Source: Eledone cirrhosa | Lineage: Eukaryota > Mollusca > Cephalopoda > Octopoda > Eledonidae | NCBI GenBank assembly: GCA_964016885.1 | Contig: OZ024747.1 | Coordinates: forward strand, 6,925,631 to 6,989,630 | Direction: 5' to 3' | DNA: 64,000 nucleotides | Shown here: one piece after another, positions 22,526 through 35,896 of the stretch | Layout: each line of letters opens with the position of its first letter | Position numbering within the stretch: position 1 is the first letter of the stretch | Made by a program: the position numbers and the translations under genes | Notes under the pieces: model-generated | Seen by the model: only the letters and a program-made list of their open reading frames with translations | Told to the model about the DNA's origin: nothing | Databases searched by the model: none

Positions 22526-23097
22526 GTATGTATTATACAGAGAACTGTATTTTTTGCTGATATATAGATTGGGAGAGGTACAAAGGCCATTGTAGTAGCA
22601 GTGGTAGAGAGAGCACTCCCTACATGTCATCATCATTTTTCCATGCTAGCTTGGGTAAAATAAGTTGTCCTATTTGAGACGAGTCAGGTAAGGTGATCGT
22701 GTCTTGCTTATACAGAACTGTTTCTAGCTTGATTCCCTTTCTAATACCATAAGTGTATATCCTTGTGCCAGGAAGGAATGGGTAAAATGGTTAGTGTGGG
22801 CCTTGAAGGTAAAGCTGGACACAGTACGAGTTGAATGGGCCTAAATAGAAGTGGCATATTATCAGTGAGGAGACAGCCCTCAAATGACATTACTGTTTTA
22901 AAAGGACACATTTAGACTAGTCCCTACATATAAACACAAGGGTTTATTGCATACAAATGAACTCAGGCTCTACACAGTTAAATGTTAAGAACCAGGTATG
23001 GTTGCATCTGAACACTCTTAGTCTCTTTGTCAATGATGCTCATAACTCAATTGAAGGTATATTAATATAGACTTGCTGTGAACCTGTTTAACCCGTT

Positions 23098-23269
23098 AAC
23101 AATTTACATTACTCTATATAAACTATTGTATTTTCACGGTAAAGGCTTTACCTTGCACAATTATCTTACATAATATCGAATCTATGAGAACAATACCTTA
23201 ACATCAGTATGAGTGACTGGTTACAGCTGGTTTGAACAGAAAGAGGTGAGAGAATTCTGGCCAGGTTAA
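23098..23269 (-). mobile_element. TTAA-type MITE, truncated reverse copy
   Basis: Reverse-oriented relative of the 215-bp MITEs: TTAACCCGTTAACAATTTAC at one end and AGAGGTGAGAGAATTCTGGCC at the other, where the terminal repeat is lost. Confidence 0.65.
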
Positions 23270-23814
23270 GGCTAAGAGCACCATTTGCTGTTGATTTAGC
23301 TCTTGTTTCAGTGTAGAGAACATGCTGAGTTCAGTGGATATTTTTGTGATGCAGCTACAAAGTTCTTTATCAACCATGTCCTGACTAAACCTGGACTCCA
23401 TCATTATTGAAAGGCCAGAGCTGTAAGAGGCAAGCCACATTACCTCTGTTAGTACAATGGTGTTGATCTAGATTGTAACATGAACAAAGCCAGCTTGGCA
23501 TTTGGAAGGTTAAAAGAGAGACGAACTGTGAAACAACACTTGTCAGTCCAAAGTATACTGAGCAATATAATATTATCCAGCCGACAGAAGGCATGTATGT
23601 TATACTACAAACTACATACATGGAGAGACAAGGTCAGAAACACTTTGCTCTTAGAGAAAGTGAAGTATTAGTGCAACAAAACTGTTGCTGGCTTGGGCAT
23701 ATTCAAGGTAGACTGAGGTACACGGATAACATGAGATATATTCAATTCAAAACTCTTTAGAATACAGGTATGGAGCTAAACGAGCTGTGGCACTACTACT
23801 ACTATATGTACTGT

Positions 23815-24060
23815 ATTGTCATAGAACCATACTATATATTAACTACAACACTACGATACCATGTGTACTGTGACATTGTCATAGAACCATACTATTTATT
23901 AACTGCAACAGTACGACACCACACCACATACTGTAACAGTACCTCATATATATGGTTACCACACCATTACTATAAAAGTACCTCATATATATGGTTACCA
24001 CACCATTACTGTAAAAGTACCTCATATATATGGTTACCACACCATATCTACTGTAAGAGT
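23815..24060. repeat. two short tandem arrays
   Basis: A 65-base unit starting GTCATAGAACCATACTAT occurs twice, then a 37-base unit with CTCATATATATGGTTACCAC occurs three times. Confidence 0.8.
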
Positions 24061-24109
24061 ACCACTGTGTTACAATTGTTACTTGATTTGTTTTTTCCTC
24101 TCATTACAG

Positions 24110-24190
24110 AACCCTAATGGAATGGAAGGAAGAAGAAACAGACCGGAACAGAATCAACATTTGTAATAAACTTATTGTAAATAAATATCA
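24110..24190 (+). CDS. candidate terminal exon and 3' UTR of zinc-finger gene 2
   Basis: TTTTTTCCTCTCATTACAG at 24091-24109 is a strong acceptor. With the phase-1 end at 22525 it supplies Glu-Pro and a stop at 24115-24117. Two poly(A) signals AATAAA follow at 24165-24170 and 24180-24185, then GT-rich sequence. This is a convincing gene end; which gene it ends is inferred. Confidence 0.5.
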
Positions 24191-24294
24191 ACTGTGTGTT
24201 GTTTGGTCTGTTGGTGACATCTAGCTGCATCTGTGTGAGATAGCTGAGAATTGAAAGAGAGAGCACATAGTAGCAGCAGATATATATATATATA

Positions 24295-24545
24295 TCATCA
24301 CCGTTTTACGTCCGTTCTTCCATGGGTTAGACAGGTTGTCCTGTTGTGGGCAGTGTCTGGTCGGCTGACCATGCCTTGCTCATACAGGAACTGATTTTGG
24401 CTGGATGCCCTTCCTAACACCAACCTCATTTACAGTGAGTGCTGGGTGCTTTTTGCCGTGGCACCTCCACGTCCACTTTACAGTGTGGGCTGGGTGCTTT
24501 TTTGCCGTGGCACCTCCACGATCATTTTGCAGTGGGAGAGGCATA
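24295..24545 (+). mobile_element. R3 interspersed repeat copy
   Basis: CATCACCGTTTTACGTCCG, GGATGCCCTTCCTAACACCA and two CCGTGGCACCTCCACG blocks, as in the 49.45-kb copy. Confidence 0.6.
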
Positions 24546-24558
24546 TTTTCTATATGCT

Positions 24559-24825
24559 TCAGCTTGTACCCATGGGAGGTCGGGTACCCTGTATTACTGC
24601 GCGACGCCAGAGGTCACGGTTGTATGTCATCGCATTTGAGAGCTGTAATTGGGTAAGGTCGGCTTTTATCACCTCATCCCAGCTCTTCTTGGGTCTCCCC
24701 ACTTTGCGGTTTCCATTGACTTCTAGTGCTCTGCACCTTTTTATGCAGCTGTCATCCTTCATACGCATCACATGTCCATACCAACGCAACCGCCTCTCCT
24801 GCACACAGCATTTGATTCCTGATAT
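24559..24825 (-). pseudogene. LINE reverse-transcriptase C-terminus, reverse strand
   Basis: An intact short frame reads RRLRWYGHVMRMKDDS, then VGRPKKSWDEVIKADL and RDLWRRAV, the standard C-terminal tail of invertebrate LINE pol. It is 5'-truncated and lies in the RRP12 / zinc-finger intergenic space. Confidence 0.75.
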
Positions 24826-24902
24826 ATATATGCAAAGGTTGAAAATCAAAGTATCATGTGAGTTAAAATGGAGAGAGAACAGAACTCCGGTAAAATACTA
24901 CG

Positions 24903-24908
24903 TTTATT
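24903..24908 (-). terminator. RRP12: RRP12 poly(A) signal
   Basis: AATAAA on the minus strand 38 bases past the RRP12 stop. It implies a very short 3' UTR and transcription converging on the plus-strand gene that ends near 24.19 kb. Confidence 0.55.
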
Positions 24909-24945
24909 TATATATTTCATTCTGAACACCAATCTCAAGTTTGGA

Positions 24946-25054
24946 TTATTTGCGACCTTTTGATTTTGATTTTAAATTGTGTCGACCCTTTGTTGCTCCT
25001 TTCTTGGCACCAGCTAATAAACTGTTGAACTTGCCCTTCATTTTGGCATGTTTT
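24946..25054 (-). CDS. RRP12: RRP12 exon 34 (terminal)
   Basis: Residues 1264-1299 and the TAA stop at 24946-24948. Reads KHAKMKGKFNSLLAGAKKG, then a Lys-rich end, matching the basic C-terminus of RRP12, which is expected to bind RNA or serve nuclear import. Confidence 0.93.
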
Positions 25055-28000
25055 CTGTAAAGTAGAAAAAGGAACATTATGACAACATGAAATGAAGGTC
25101 TGATCTTCCACTGTAAACTAGTGGTCCCTAATCTATGGGTTGCAATATAATTCTGAAAGGGTCATAAATACAAAATATATTACTTTAGAAATATCTGACA
25201 ACACAAAAGGACCATAAGTATACAATAAGCCATAGAAGATAGAAGGCCAACTGCAACACTTACTGCTAACAAAAACGGACAAATATTTCCTTAAGGAAAA
25301 TATCAAATGTTAACTCAATATCCTGTAATAATTTGGCAGAAAATAGGTTTGTTAATTCAAATGTTTCTAGTATCTTTACTAGAGGACAGATCGTGAACAT
25401 TTGTTGTATTAGAGTTAAGACTAAAATTTGTTAATGTGATATATTCAGTGTTGTTTTGTACTAAGGGTTCACTCATTTGAGTTTATGCTAAAGGCTAAGA
25501 TTGAATAAAGGAGCGATGTTAGTATAATTGTTTCCTACACAGGGATGGAGGTTTAAAGGAAGGAAAATATAACATTGTGATGTTCATCCTTTTCTTGAAG
25601 ATTGAGGTAAAACTAGGTACAGAAATCAGTCTATTGTCTTGCTTTGCCAAAAACTTACTACTATCAAGCTAAAAAAAAAGAGGCTTTATTTGGTCACTTG
25701 AACTGCTAAATCTTTCTCAATTTTTTTTAAATGACACACACTGAATAATGTATTGTTTGATAGATTATCTCGATGTTAAGGGCTGGAATGCCTTGATGAT
25801 AGGACTGCTTACTGGAGGCTAAATAACAATAAAACATATTTAGATTGTGAGTTCAATTCTCAGACCAGGTGATGTGTTGTTTCCTTGAGCAAGACACTTT
25901 ATTTCACATGGCTTCAGTTTACTCAGCTGTAGAAATGAGATGATAGGGACTGGGGTCCCTATCATTCCACTGCAAAGTGGTCGTGGAGGTGCCATGGCAA
26001 AAAAGCACCCAGCCCACACTGTAAAGTGGACGTGTAGGCGCCACGGAAAAAAGCACCCAGCACTCACTGTAAATGAGGTTGATGTTAGGAAGGACATCCA
26101 GCTGTAGAAATCAAGCCAGAATCAGTTCCCGTCCCACCCTTGCAAGCAGGGAAAAGCGGACGTAAAAATGATGATGATGATAGGAAGGGCATCCAGCTAT
26201 AAAAAACCTGCTAAACAAATGGCTGAACAGACTCTTCAGCTGTGTCAAAGACATAACAACCTTCCTAGTACTAGTTTCCTGATAAAATGCACTTTGGTAG
26301 AGTGTGGTGTTGTATGTAAATGAGATGCAAGCCCCAAAACATATATGAGAGGTCAGTAACCCTGTGAAGACCTGTTTAATCCTTGTCACCAGGGAAAATG
26401 AATGTTAAATGATGATGGTAATTGTGCACTAAGTAGCTGAAGTGTAGTCAAAGATGTGGACAGTTTCTGAGGAAGAACTCAACAAAAACTGAAACATGAG
26501 ACAAGCTGTTAATCTTTTTCAATTTACGAAGAAACATGTAAATAAGATGTTTGGATTCTTAAATATAAAAAAATGTTTACATACACATTTCTCACAGCTT
26601 TGGTTTAAAAGCCTGTACTGTACGTACAGACGGGGATTTACAATAACAAGGCTAGCAATTTGGGGAGAGAGAAATGTTGATTAAAGCAACCCCAGTCCAT
26701 TACTGGTACTTTATTTTATCGACCCCGTAAAGCAAACTTCAGCAGGACTTGAACTCAGAAAGTAAAGAACCATAACCATATGCTGCTGCAAAGCATATTG
26801 TCCGACACTCTACTGATTCTGCCTATCTACTGCTCTACACAATAACAAAATAATAAATAATAACAGTTCATTTACCTTTTATTGAGGTCTTGGTGTTTGA
26901 GTTGGATATAAGCATATGGGTCTGGTTTTCCTTGTCGTTTCACATCCCCTCCTGCCTTCTGTAAAATGAAATTATACAACATATAGAAATATAATTTAGA
27001 ACACATATATTATAGAACATACATGTATACAATAGATAAATGAATAAAAAATTATATGCACCATAGCCTCATGAGTTAAATTGGAGAGACAGAAACTGTG
27101 TGAAAACCTGTTTGTGTGTGTATTTTGTCAGCAGATATCTATGTCGATGGAGCAGAACAATATAGTGGCTATAGATATTTCACCCAATATTTTAATCTCT
27201 GTATGTAAACATTCATTTATACAAACTACCCTTTAGCCTTTCTTAAACACCTACAAATGTTGTTCATCATTGACAACATATTACTGGTCAGATGTGTGTG
27301 TAAAGTCTAGAGTTTGTCTCGAGCTTCAGCAGACCGGTGCTTATTCCAGTTTCCTTGGTGTTAAGCAAGTGAGAGTACAAAGCCCCAACTGCACAGAATG
27401 CCAGTCCATTGCAGGGTTAAACCCCAAGCTATTGCTGGTACTCATTTTCAGTTGAGTATACTGGAGCAATGTGAAATGAAGTGTTTTGCTCAAGAACACA
27501 ACACACAAGCCAGTCCAGGAATCGAACCGATGACATTATGATTGCAAGTCCAACACCCCTACCACTAGGCTATGTACCTCCACTGTGTGTGTAACATGGA
27601 GTAGAAATAAACCGTGACATACCTTTGATTTATATTCAGATCCAAGATCGGCAGCTGACTCTTTCCCTCTGTTGGCTACTGCCTTTGGACGATGGATACC
27701 ATGGCCACCAGCTGGAAATAAAAGACAAGAAATATTGACCATTTATTACAAATGACACAAACAAAACATATTTATCTAATACACTTCATTCTTTAAATCC
27801 AGCCCATTAATCCTTTTGTTACCATTTTTCTAATTAAATATATTGTCATGTTCCATTATATTTCGAAAATAAGAATTTGGAGGAACTTAGTAAAATAACT
27901 TTTTTCTTATTAAGCTGATGCTTGGAACATAACTCAACAAAGGTTGTTAATGGCAGGCGGTAATTTCAAGCCGATTAAACACTATAAAATGAACCAATTT

Positions 28001-31000
28001 TATAACATAAAACTAGAGGCAGCTTCAGGTGATTTGGTATAAAAAAAAAAAAAGGGATTCAAAATTGAAAATCTAGCCAGCTACATATCATATATGACAC
28101 CATATTGTATTGTATCACACTGCACTGCCAAGCAAACACTATACAACATTCCACATCATCCCACAACAGCCACACTATATTATACTGTGCCATAAACTAA
28201 CATAGCTCACATCATCACTACTACACCACATCCACTACATTAGCAAAGAATACACTCAATGAAGAAGAAATCTTCACATTGTGTTCAAACTTACCAACAT
28301 ATTTAGATCCACTGTGTTCTGTGTTTTCTGTGGCAGAATACTTCCGTTTCCTGCTTTGATCAGACTGGAAAGAAAAATGGGAGTTAAATTTGGTTCAAGT
28401 AAAATTTTCTTAAAACAACGTTCAGTGTGTGTGTATAAATAAGCAGAGAAAGTATAGTAGCAAGGTTAGGAAGATGTTTCTGAAGTTCTTACATTTGTTG
28501 GAAACCAAGGGGTTTCTCTGTACAGAAATAGGCTGATCATGGACTTAGCCATGATGGTTAAATACCCCCCCCCCCAAAAAAAAAACTGAAGGAATATAAC
28601 ATGTCCAGATTGTCTCAACATGATATATTACTACAAGCTCCGTCTAACCCATGCTAGCATGGAAAATGGACTTTAAACAATGATGATGATGATGATGATA
28701 TATGGTATAATAATTAGTTGCATGTCACAGGAATTATTGATTAAAGTTGACCTTTAGCAAGCCAAGAGAGAAGAACCAATCTTGGTACTTTACTAGTATT
28801 TTATTGATATCAGAAACCTTGGTGTGGCTTTTAACTCACATCGCAGAGGACTAGAACAAACTCTGCAAGGTATTCTAGCTGACTCTCTAACAACTCAGCC
28901 AAATTGCTGCCTACAATGTCTAATATCAGAGAAACAGTAAACTAAAAATAGATTAATCCAACGGTAAAGAGTAAATTTTCAAAGACAACACTTTACCAGG
29001 TTTTTAATGAAAGACATTAAGTTACTTGGATTGTCAAGTCATTTTGAAAATAATCAAAATATTGACGGGATTAAGCTGATGTTTGGAGCATAGCTTAATA
29101 AAAAGTACATACATAAACTTGTGATGGAAGTTTTTAGATGAAAATAGACATTTTAAAACTAACAACTTTGCATGAGAGACATAGGGCGGTGGATGGGCAG
29201 TATCGGTAGAGGGTCGTATGCCACGTTTTGACCCATAGTTACGCCCCTTTATGATCCGAGTTCAACTTTGTCTTTCATCCTTACGGGGTTGATGAAATAA
29301 AGTACCAGTAATGCACTGGAATAATTGTTGGCCTTGTGCCAAAAGTAGAAACAATTATTGAATGAGGGGCAGTTTAGTGTTGAAAGGGTTAACATACCTT
29401 CATTTTAGTTACCATAGATTGAAGTACTTCCTCTGCACTATTATCGTCTTCACTGGAATCACTGTCTTTTTCATCTAGTAAATATAGAATAAGATGATTA
29501 GATGATGTCTGTGTTTGTGAGAAGTACAATGGACATTAGATTGATTCTAAACATAGACTGTGAGCAAATATTATGGATGCTGTTGGAAGGATTAACAGTG
29601 AAATGATCTGATATAGATGCTCTTGTTTTCTAGAACACTCTTCTTTATAACTGCACCTTTGAACTGTTATTTGTACTGTTCCACAACACACACACACACA
29701 TATATATGTATATTGATAGTTTGCAGTACTGTGAAGACCACAAATCAAAGAAGTACTCAACACATGGTAAGATGCAGAAAAGGTAACTAGTTGAAATCAT
29801 CAAGAGCTCATAGTAGATCCTCTACTTTCATTAATATATCTATCTAGGGCAGGTAACATTCCCGAGATCCATGGACGAGTTCTCTCCAGCGGTCTCTGTC
29901 CCTCATCATCGCCGCCATGTCCTGCATCTCCAACAGACCAGTGTCTGTCCTTAGGGCATCAACATATGTCAACTTCGGTCTTCCTCTTCCAGCGTGTCCA
30001 TGCAGGGGCTCCCACAAGAGCACTGACTGCAATGTCAACTCTGGATGTCGGTGAGCATGTCCAGCTAACCTCAGTCTCCCCCAAAAATGTATTCACACTT
30101 TGATTAGAATGCTGTTGAAACGTTTACAACTGTCAATGGCCACCAATTCTTACAATAAAGAAATAATTCTATCTTTATTTTAACACTACTTACCATTATC
30201 ATCATCTTCACCAATGAGCAATCGGCCATCAGGCGCAACGTTATAAGCAGACGACCGACTTGGCTGTTTCTGTCCAGATTTTGATGGCTTCGTAGCTAAC
30301 AAGAAGAATAAAAAAAATATGAATTTTTTCATTACCATATTACTTATAAAATACACTACTTATGTGTTTCAATGCATGTTGAAGAACAATTAAACATTTG
30401 TGAAAATTGAATAAAATAACCAAGTTTTTCATTATTAAGCTGATATTTAGAATTTTAACCTTTAGAATGCTGAATTTTTTAATGAATCGCTTCCCTTGAC
30501 ACTGTATTATGTATTAAGGGGATATTACTCTATTGGTGACATAATGCGCATAGAGCGTGCTGAAGGTTAAGAAAAGCAGGTGTAACAAGGTCAACTCATG
30601 CAGTAGATATAAAGAAATGTCTAGATGTAACCATATAAAATTAAAACATACTGCTGATACTCCTTGCAGCACTGACATCCATGAAGTCTGTTATATTATC
30701 ATCTGTGTTCTCCTTCAGCCAAGCTGCACCAGACGCTGTCGTTTTGTCTTTAGACTTGCCACTCTTCTTTTTCTTTTTCTTCTTACTGCTCTTGCCATCA
30801 TCGTCCTCATCAGAGTCAAAAGCAGTCAAGATGTCTTCGATGCTGGAAGAAAGGAAAAAAAAAAAAATCAGTTTTACCATAACGTCAATAAAGAACAAGA
30901 ACTAAATGCAGAATGTTTGATAATAAGAGGGATGGTCATGGTTGGAGTAACATTGATTATATGTCTGCTCAATCAGGGATGGCTTGAAGTTAAACAACAA

Positions 31001-34000
31001 CTAGCTGACCTAACAGAATATGTGATTGGTAATGAATAAAACTGTAGCCCCAGCATGGCTTTAGCCTATTGACTGGAACACAGAGGTAAAACTCCATTAT
31101 AACCATTATCATTTATCTCATTTACCTGTATAAATAAGACAGCGGTCACCTAACATATCCGTACCCCACCTTCCTTATAAACAATTCCATGTAACAGAAG
31201 CAAAATTGCCAAGCTTACCTCTCAGCTGGAGCTGTGACCTCTTTATCTTCTGCATTATCATCACTCTCCATCTCACCACTTTGTTGCTGCTTCTTCTTCT
31301 TGCTCTTCTTTAATTTCTGGATGTTGTTCAACACTTTCCTGATGCTGTCCGATGACAAGTCATAGATTTCTTTGTACCTGCAATGAAATTAGACGTACAG
31401 TTGTTGTAATGACTTGAACCTACTTTCTCAAGCAATGCAGACAGATCTAGACTCACCAACCAACTGAACCAACAGATCTAGACTCATCAACCAACTGAAC
31501 TAACAGATCTAGACTCACCAACCAACTGAACCAACAGATCTAGACTCACCAACCAACTGAACTAACAGATCTAGACTCACCAACCAACTGAACTAACAGA
31601 TCTAGACTCACCAACCAACTGAACTAACAGATCTAGACTCACCAACCAACTGAACTAACAGATCTAGACTCACCAACCAACTGAACCAACAGATCTAGAC
31701 TCATCAACCAACTGAACTAACAGATCTAGACTCACCAACCAACTGAACCAACAGATCTAGACTCACCAACCAACTGAACTAACAGATCTAGACTCACCAA
31801 CCAACTGAACTAACAGATCTAGACTCACCAACCAACTGAACTAACAGATCTAGACCCATCACCAAACTGATCTAGACTCTTCACCCAACTGAACTAACTA
31901 CAGAGTCAATTAGACAACACAACTACAAAATATTAATAATTAGTCTGAAAAGAAGGGACATTACCCAAAGCCTTTTGCCTGTCTGTGCCTTAGAAGATTA
32001 ATGAAATGAAATTTAAAAAAGAATTTAGTCTGAAAGGAAGGGGCATTGCCTATAGCCTTTAGTGAATGTGGGCAGTGTAGAGTGGTGGTAATCCAGATCA
32101 GATGACCATGCCATGCTCAAACAGAACTGATTTCAGCTTGGTTTCTATGGCTGGATGCCCTTCCTAATGCCAACCATATTTATAGTGTGGCCTGAGTGTA
32201 ATAGTTATGAGAATCTAAACATATGGCAATAGAGGTGAGTAGTTCAGCACTTTAATTAACAAAGATGTAGGCTATAGTCACATATCCAGAGATGGATTAG
32301 TAAGAACTGAAGTATTTACCCAAATCTACGTATCAGCTTGGAATAGATGACTTTTGTCTTGAAGCGGAAGTGTTGTTTGGCTCCATCCTTCATCAACACC
32401 AAGGTGGACATCTATAGGAAATAAAAGAGAAAGAATGAGAACATGCTATAATATCTTACAAACAAGTAAACTCATTGTAAGTTGTATGAATATTCATACT
32501 CAGATATTGGTAATGTTTGAATATCTCTTGTAACATCAACTATGACAAGCTAAAGTGGTTTTACATATAGTAATATATCTTATTTAACTCTTAACATTCT
32601 CTAATGATTTAGAAGAAAATATCTAGAAACAGGTTTGTTATTACAAATGTTTATAGTATTTTTACCAGAGGACAGAATGGATGAAGATGTAAAAAATAAG
32701 AGAAGCTGATAATAACTGCTAGATCAAGGCTAACCAGGTACATAACGAGAACATCTAGTCCTATGTTTATGGGACTTCAGCAGAATAAACAACAGTATTA
32801 AAAGCTTGTTTTAGAAATTAAGATTCTGAGCTCAACCATAACAATTAGGTGAGACAATTGACATCTCTTCCAAATATTTTAGTAGGTTTAACTGGTTTAT
32901 ATTTTATCAACCAATGAAAGGCACAATTAACTATGGAGGGAATGTAAATAAGTAACTAAATATCACAAAGTATCTGATGATGACGACATCTAAAATTGGT
33001 AGTCAGTTTAAAACCTAGTAATTCTAGATAAGACACATATTTCAGGGTACCATCACCTTTCTGTAATAACTCAATCACCCTAACAACAACAAAAGTAAAA
33101 TCCCTTACTATTTTTTCTAAATGAACACCCAGCTGCGTATCGGTGAAACAGCTGAGCAACACTTGCAGATAGCTTAGTGTTGCCTTGACAATCTCATGTG
33201 TTTTTGACATGAGAAGTACACAGCAATGCTCCACAAAATTTTCAATGAGGTCTGGAGTCACATCATCTGAAAAAAAGATATTTACATGCGTGAGTGAACA
33301 TGTAAACAGATTACAGTTGTGTGTATATATGTATATACATGTGCAATAAAGCGTCCTTGTATATATCGTCACCATCACCATCAGCTTTTCCATGCCGGTG
33401 TAGCAAATATGTGCAAGAGGAAAAGCAGATGGCTAAAAACAGTTTATTAAATAACAAATAAAACAAATAAAAATCTCTTATTATTTAGACTAGGCATGTC
33501 AAACTGAGGGTCCCCCCCAGGGCCACATATGTGTTGTCTGAGGGCTACACACAACAACTAATTGCACACATTATGACTAATTTTTTTAATTTTATATTAC
33601 GATGATAAAATATCCTCGCACTGTAAAAACCTTTGTGCGGGCCGCATGTTTGACATGCCTGGGTTAGACTACATAAAGTTAATGTAGCATTACTATACAG
33701 AAAAAATGAGGAAGTATTGATGAATGCTTGGCCAAATGATGAATATCTTGCATAAACATAATTCACTTGCATTGAAAGGGATTGCAATAATTTATGTCTT
33801 GAAGAGAAATCAGAATGTAAGATATTGTTGGTGGGAAAGACTAGCAAAAATATGGATCAGATCGACATAGATTTAGGAAAGATTTGGAAGATCTCTTGAT
33901 GTGTTAAGGTTTTATAACCTGCTGTTACATGACCAACAAAGATTCTAGAACAGTCTAAATTAATTTAGCAGTTGAACCTAAATTTTTGATGTGTAATTTG

Positions 34001-34046
34001 ACAGGTTAATGCATCCAATGAAGGGGTGGCATTCAAGATTCAAGAG

Positions 34047-34104
<58 letters not shown>

Positions 34105-35861
34105 CAATGGACAAAGTAAATTTATTTCCGAAGGTGAGGTGAACACCCTCTTTCTGTAAACTATGTCTGAATAAAAGATGGAAAGGTTATGCCTGTAACC
34201 GTCTTGATTTTTTAAAGACAGGATGGTCATATCTAGAATACTTTAGATCACAAGTTTACTCAATTCGGGCTGACCTTGGGCTATACAACATTTTTTATCT
34301 TCTTGCACTTACCTTTGAATTCAAATATGACGCAGGATAAGGATTGCAGGGAGGCACAGATAAAAACTGGGGTTCCACCAAAACCAGCAAAGATCAGATG
34401 GAAATACTGTGTGAGGATAGCTGCAAAAGATAGAGGGTGAGTTAGTATTACCAGGGACATGTCACTGTATATATTTATATTAGCAATTGTCACTGTGTGA
34501 GGATAGCTGCAAAAGATAGAGAGTGAGTTAGTATTACCAGGGACATGTCACTGTATATATTTATATTAGCAATTGTCAAGACTCTAGAAAGACTAAATAG
34601 GTCCTTGCTATGGGATATTTTGATATCAAGTATGGTGAAGAGTTTAGAGTTCAGTCTTAAAAGCCGATATGCCAAAGACCAAAGTGCTAGTTAATAACAA
34701 AGAGAACAAAACAGGGGTTCAATATAGTAGGGAGTAGAATACAATGTAGTTAGTTCATGTGGAAAACTTTTGTCAGGTTTGGTTGAAATATGAAAAGTAT
34801 ATGAACTTTTATAATGGCTCACCCTGAATAATACAACTACTTACTTGATCGTTCAACACCCTCACCCGCACATCGGATCATTGTAGAAGCCATTTCTGTC
34901 AAGAGACTGTAGGCAGCTCGTCTGGCTCGGTATCCTGCTTCACGGGTACAGAGAATGGCCTATAGTAGACAAACAGGTAGAAAACAGTTATCTAGCTGTT
35001 ACAGTGGTATATCAGTGGTGTAGTATAGCTCTATAGCTACTGGCCTGCAGTAGACAAACAGTGGTACAGTATAGCTCTATAGCTACTGGCCTGCAGTAGA
35101 TAAACAGTGGTGTAGTATAGCTCTATAGCTACTGGCCTGCAGTAGATAAACAGTGGTATATTAGTGGTGTTGTATAGCTCTATAGCTACTGGCCTGCAGT
35201 AGATAAACAGTGGTGTAGTATAGCTCTATAGCTACTGGCCTGCAGTAGATAAACAGTGGTATATTAGTGGTGTTGTATAGCTCTATAGCTACTGGCCTGC
35301 AGTAGATAAACAGTGGTGTAGTATAGCTCTATAGCTACTGGCCTGCAGTAGATAAACAGTGGTATATTAGTGGTGTTGTATAGCTCTATAGCTACTAGCC
35401 TGCAGTAGATAAACAGTGGTGTAGTATAGCTCTATAGCTACTGGCCTGCAGTAGATAAACAGTGGTATATTAGTGGTGTTGTATAGCTCTATAGTTTGGT
35501 CAGCCTGTGCAAAGTATTGGCCGGACTGTGACAATAGCAGAGGACATTTGCTCAAGGTGCTAAGCAGCTAAACTCGAAACCACATTGAAACCACACATTG
35601 TCTGTGTTTAATATTATATTATATATAGTTCTTAAGACATAAAGCTCTAAATAAATAAAGAGATCTTTTTCTTACTTCAGGGATGATTGCCTGCATAAAA
35701 TCCATCTCACATTTTTCTAACTTTCTCACTACATGCAGCAGACAGCGCAAACGAGGCTAATCAAATGAAAAGAAAAAAAAAAATTACATATATATAAATA
35801 TAATACATACATATATATACACACACACACAATGTGTGAGTATGAGTATATATATATATAA

Positions 35862-35896
<35 letters not shown>

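Larger units (their letters stand above)
25060..26870 (-). other. RRP12 intron 33 with repeats
   Basis: No coding sequence. Contains a hAT-like MITE end near 25118 (AGTGGTCCCTAATCTATGGG), an unclassified repeat at 25315-25450 (also at 32.6 and 51.8 kb), the composite element at 25850-26190 and a SINE fragment at 26675-26830. Confidence 0.5.

Noticed and set aside
24559..24849. 96-codon minus-strand ORF as a host gene
   Set aside because: Its sequence is the generic LINE pol C-terminus, so it is a retrotransposon fragment.
31437..31890. Possible CRISPR-like array (regular 31-base units)
   Set aside because: Units are contiguous tandem repeats without unique spacers, in an intron of an animal gene.
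33059..33108. Extension of RRP12 exon 25 past 33109
   Set aside because: The frame stays open, but a GTAAGG donor is present, exon 26 joins in phase 0, and the next exon supplies the conserved residues that follow in the family.
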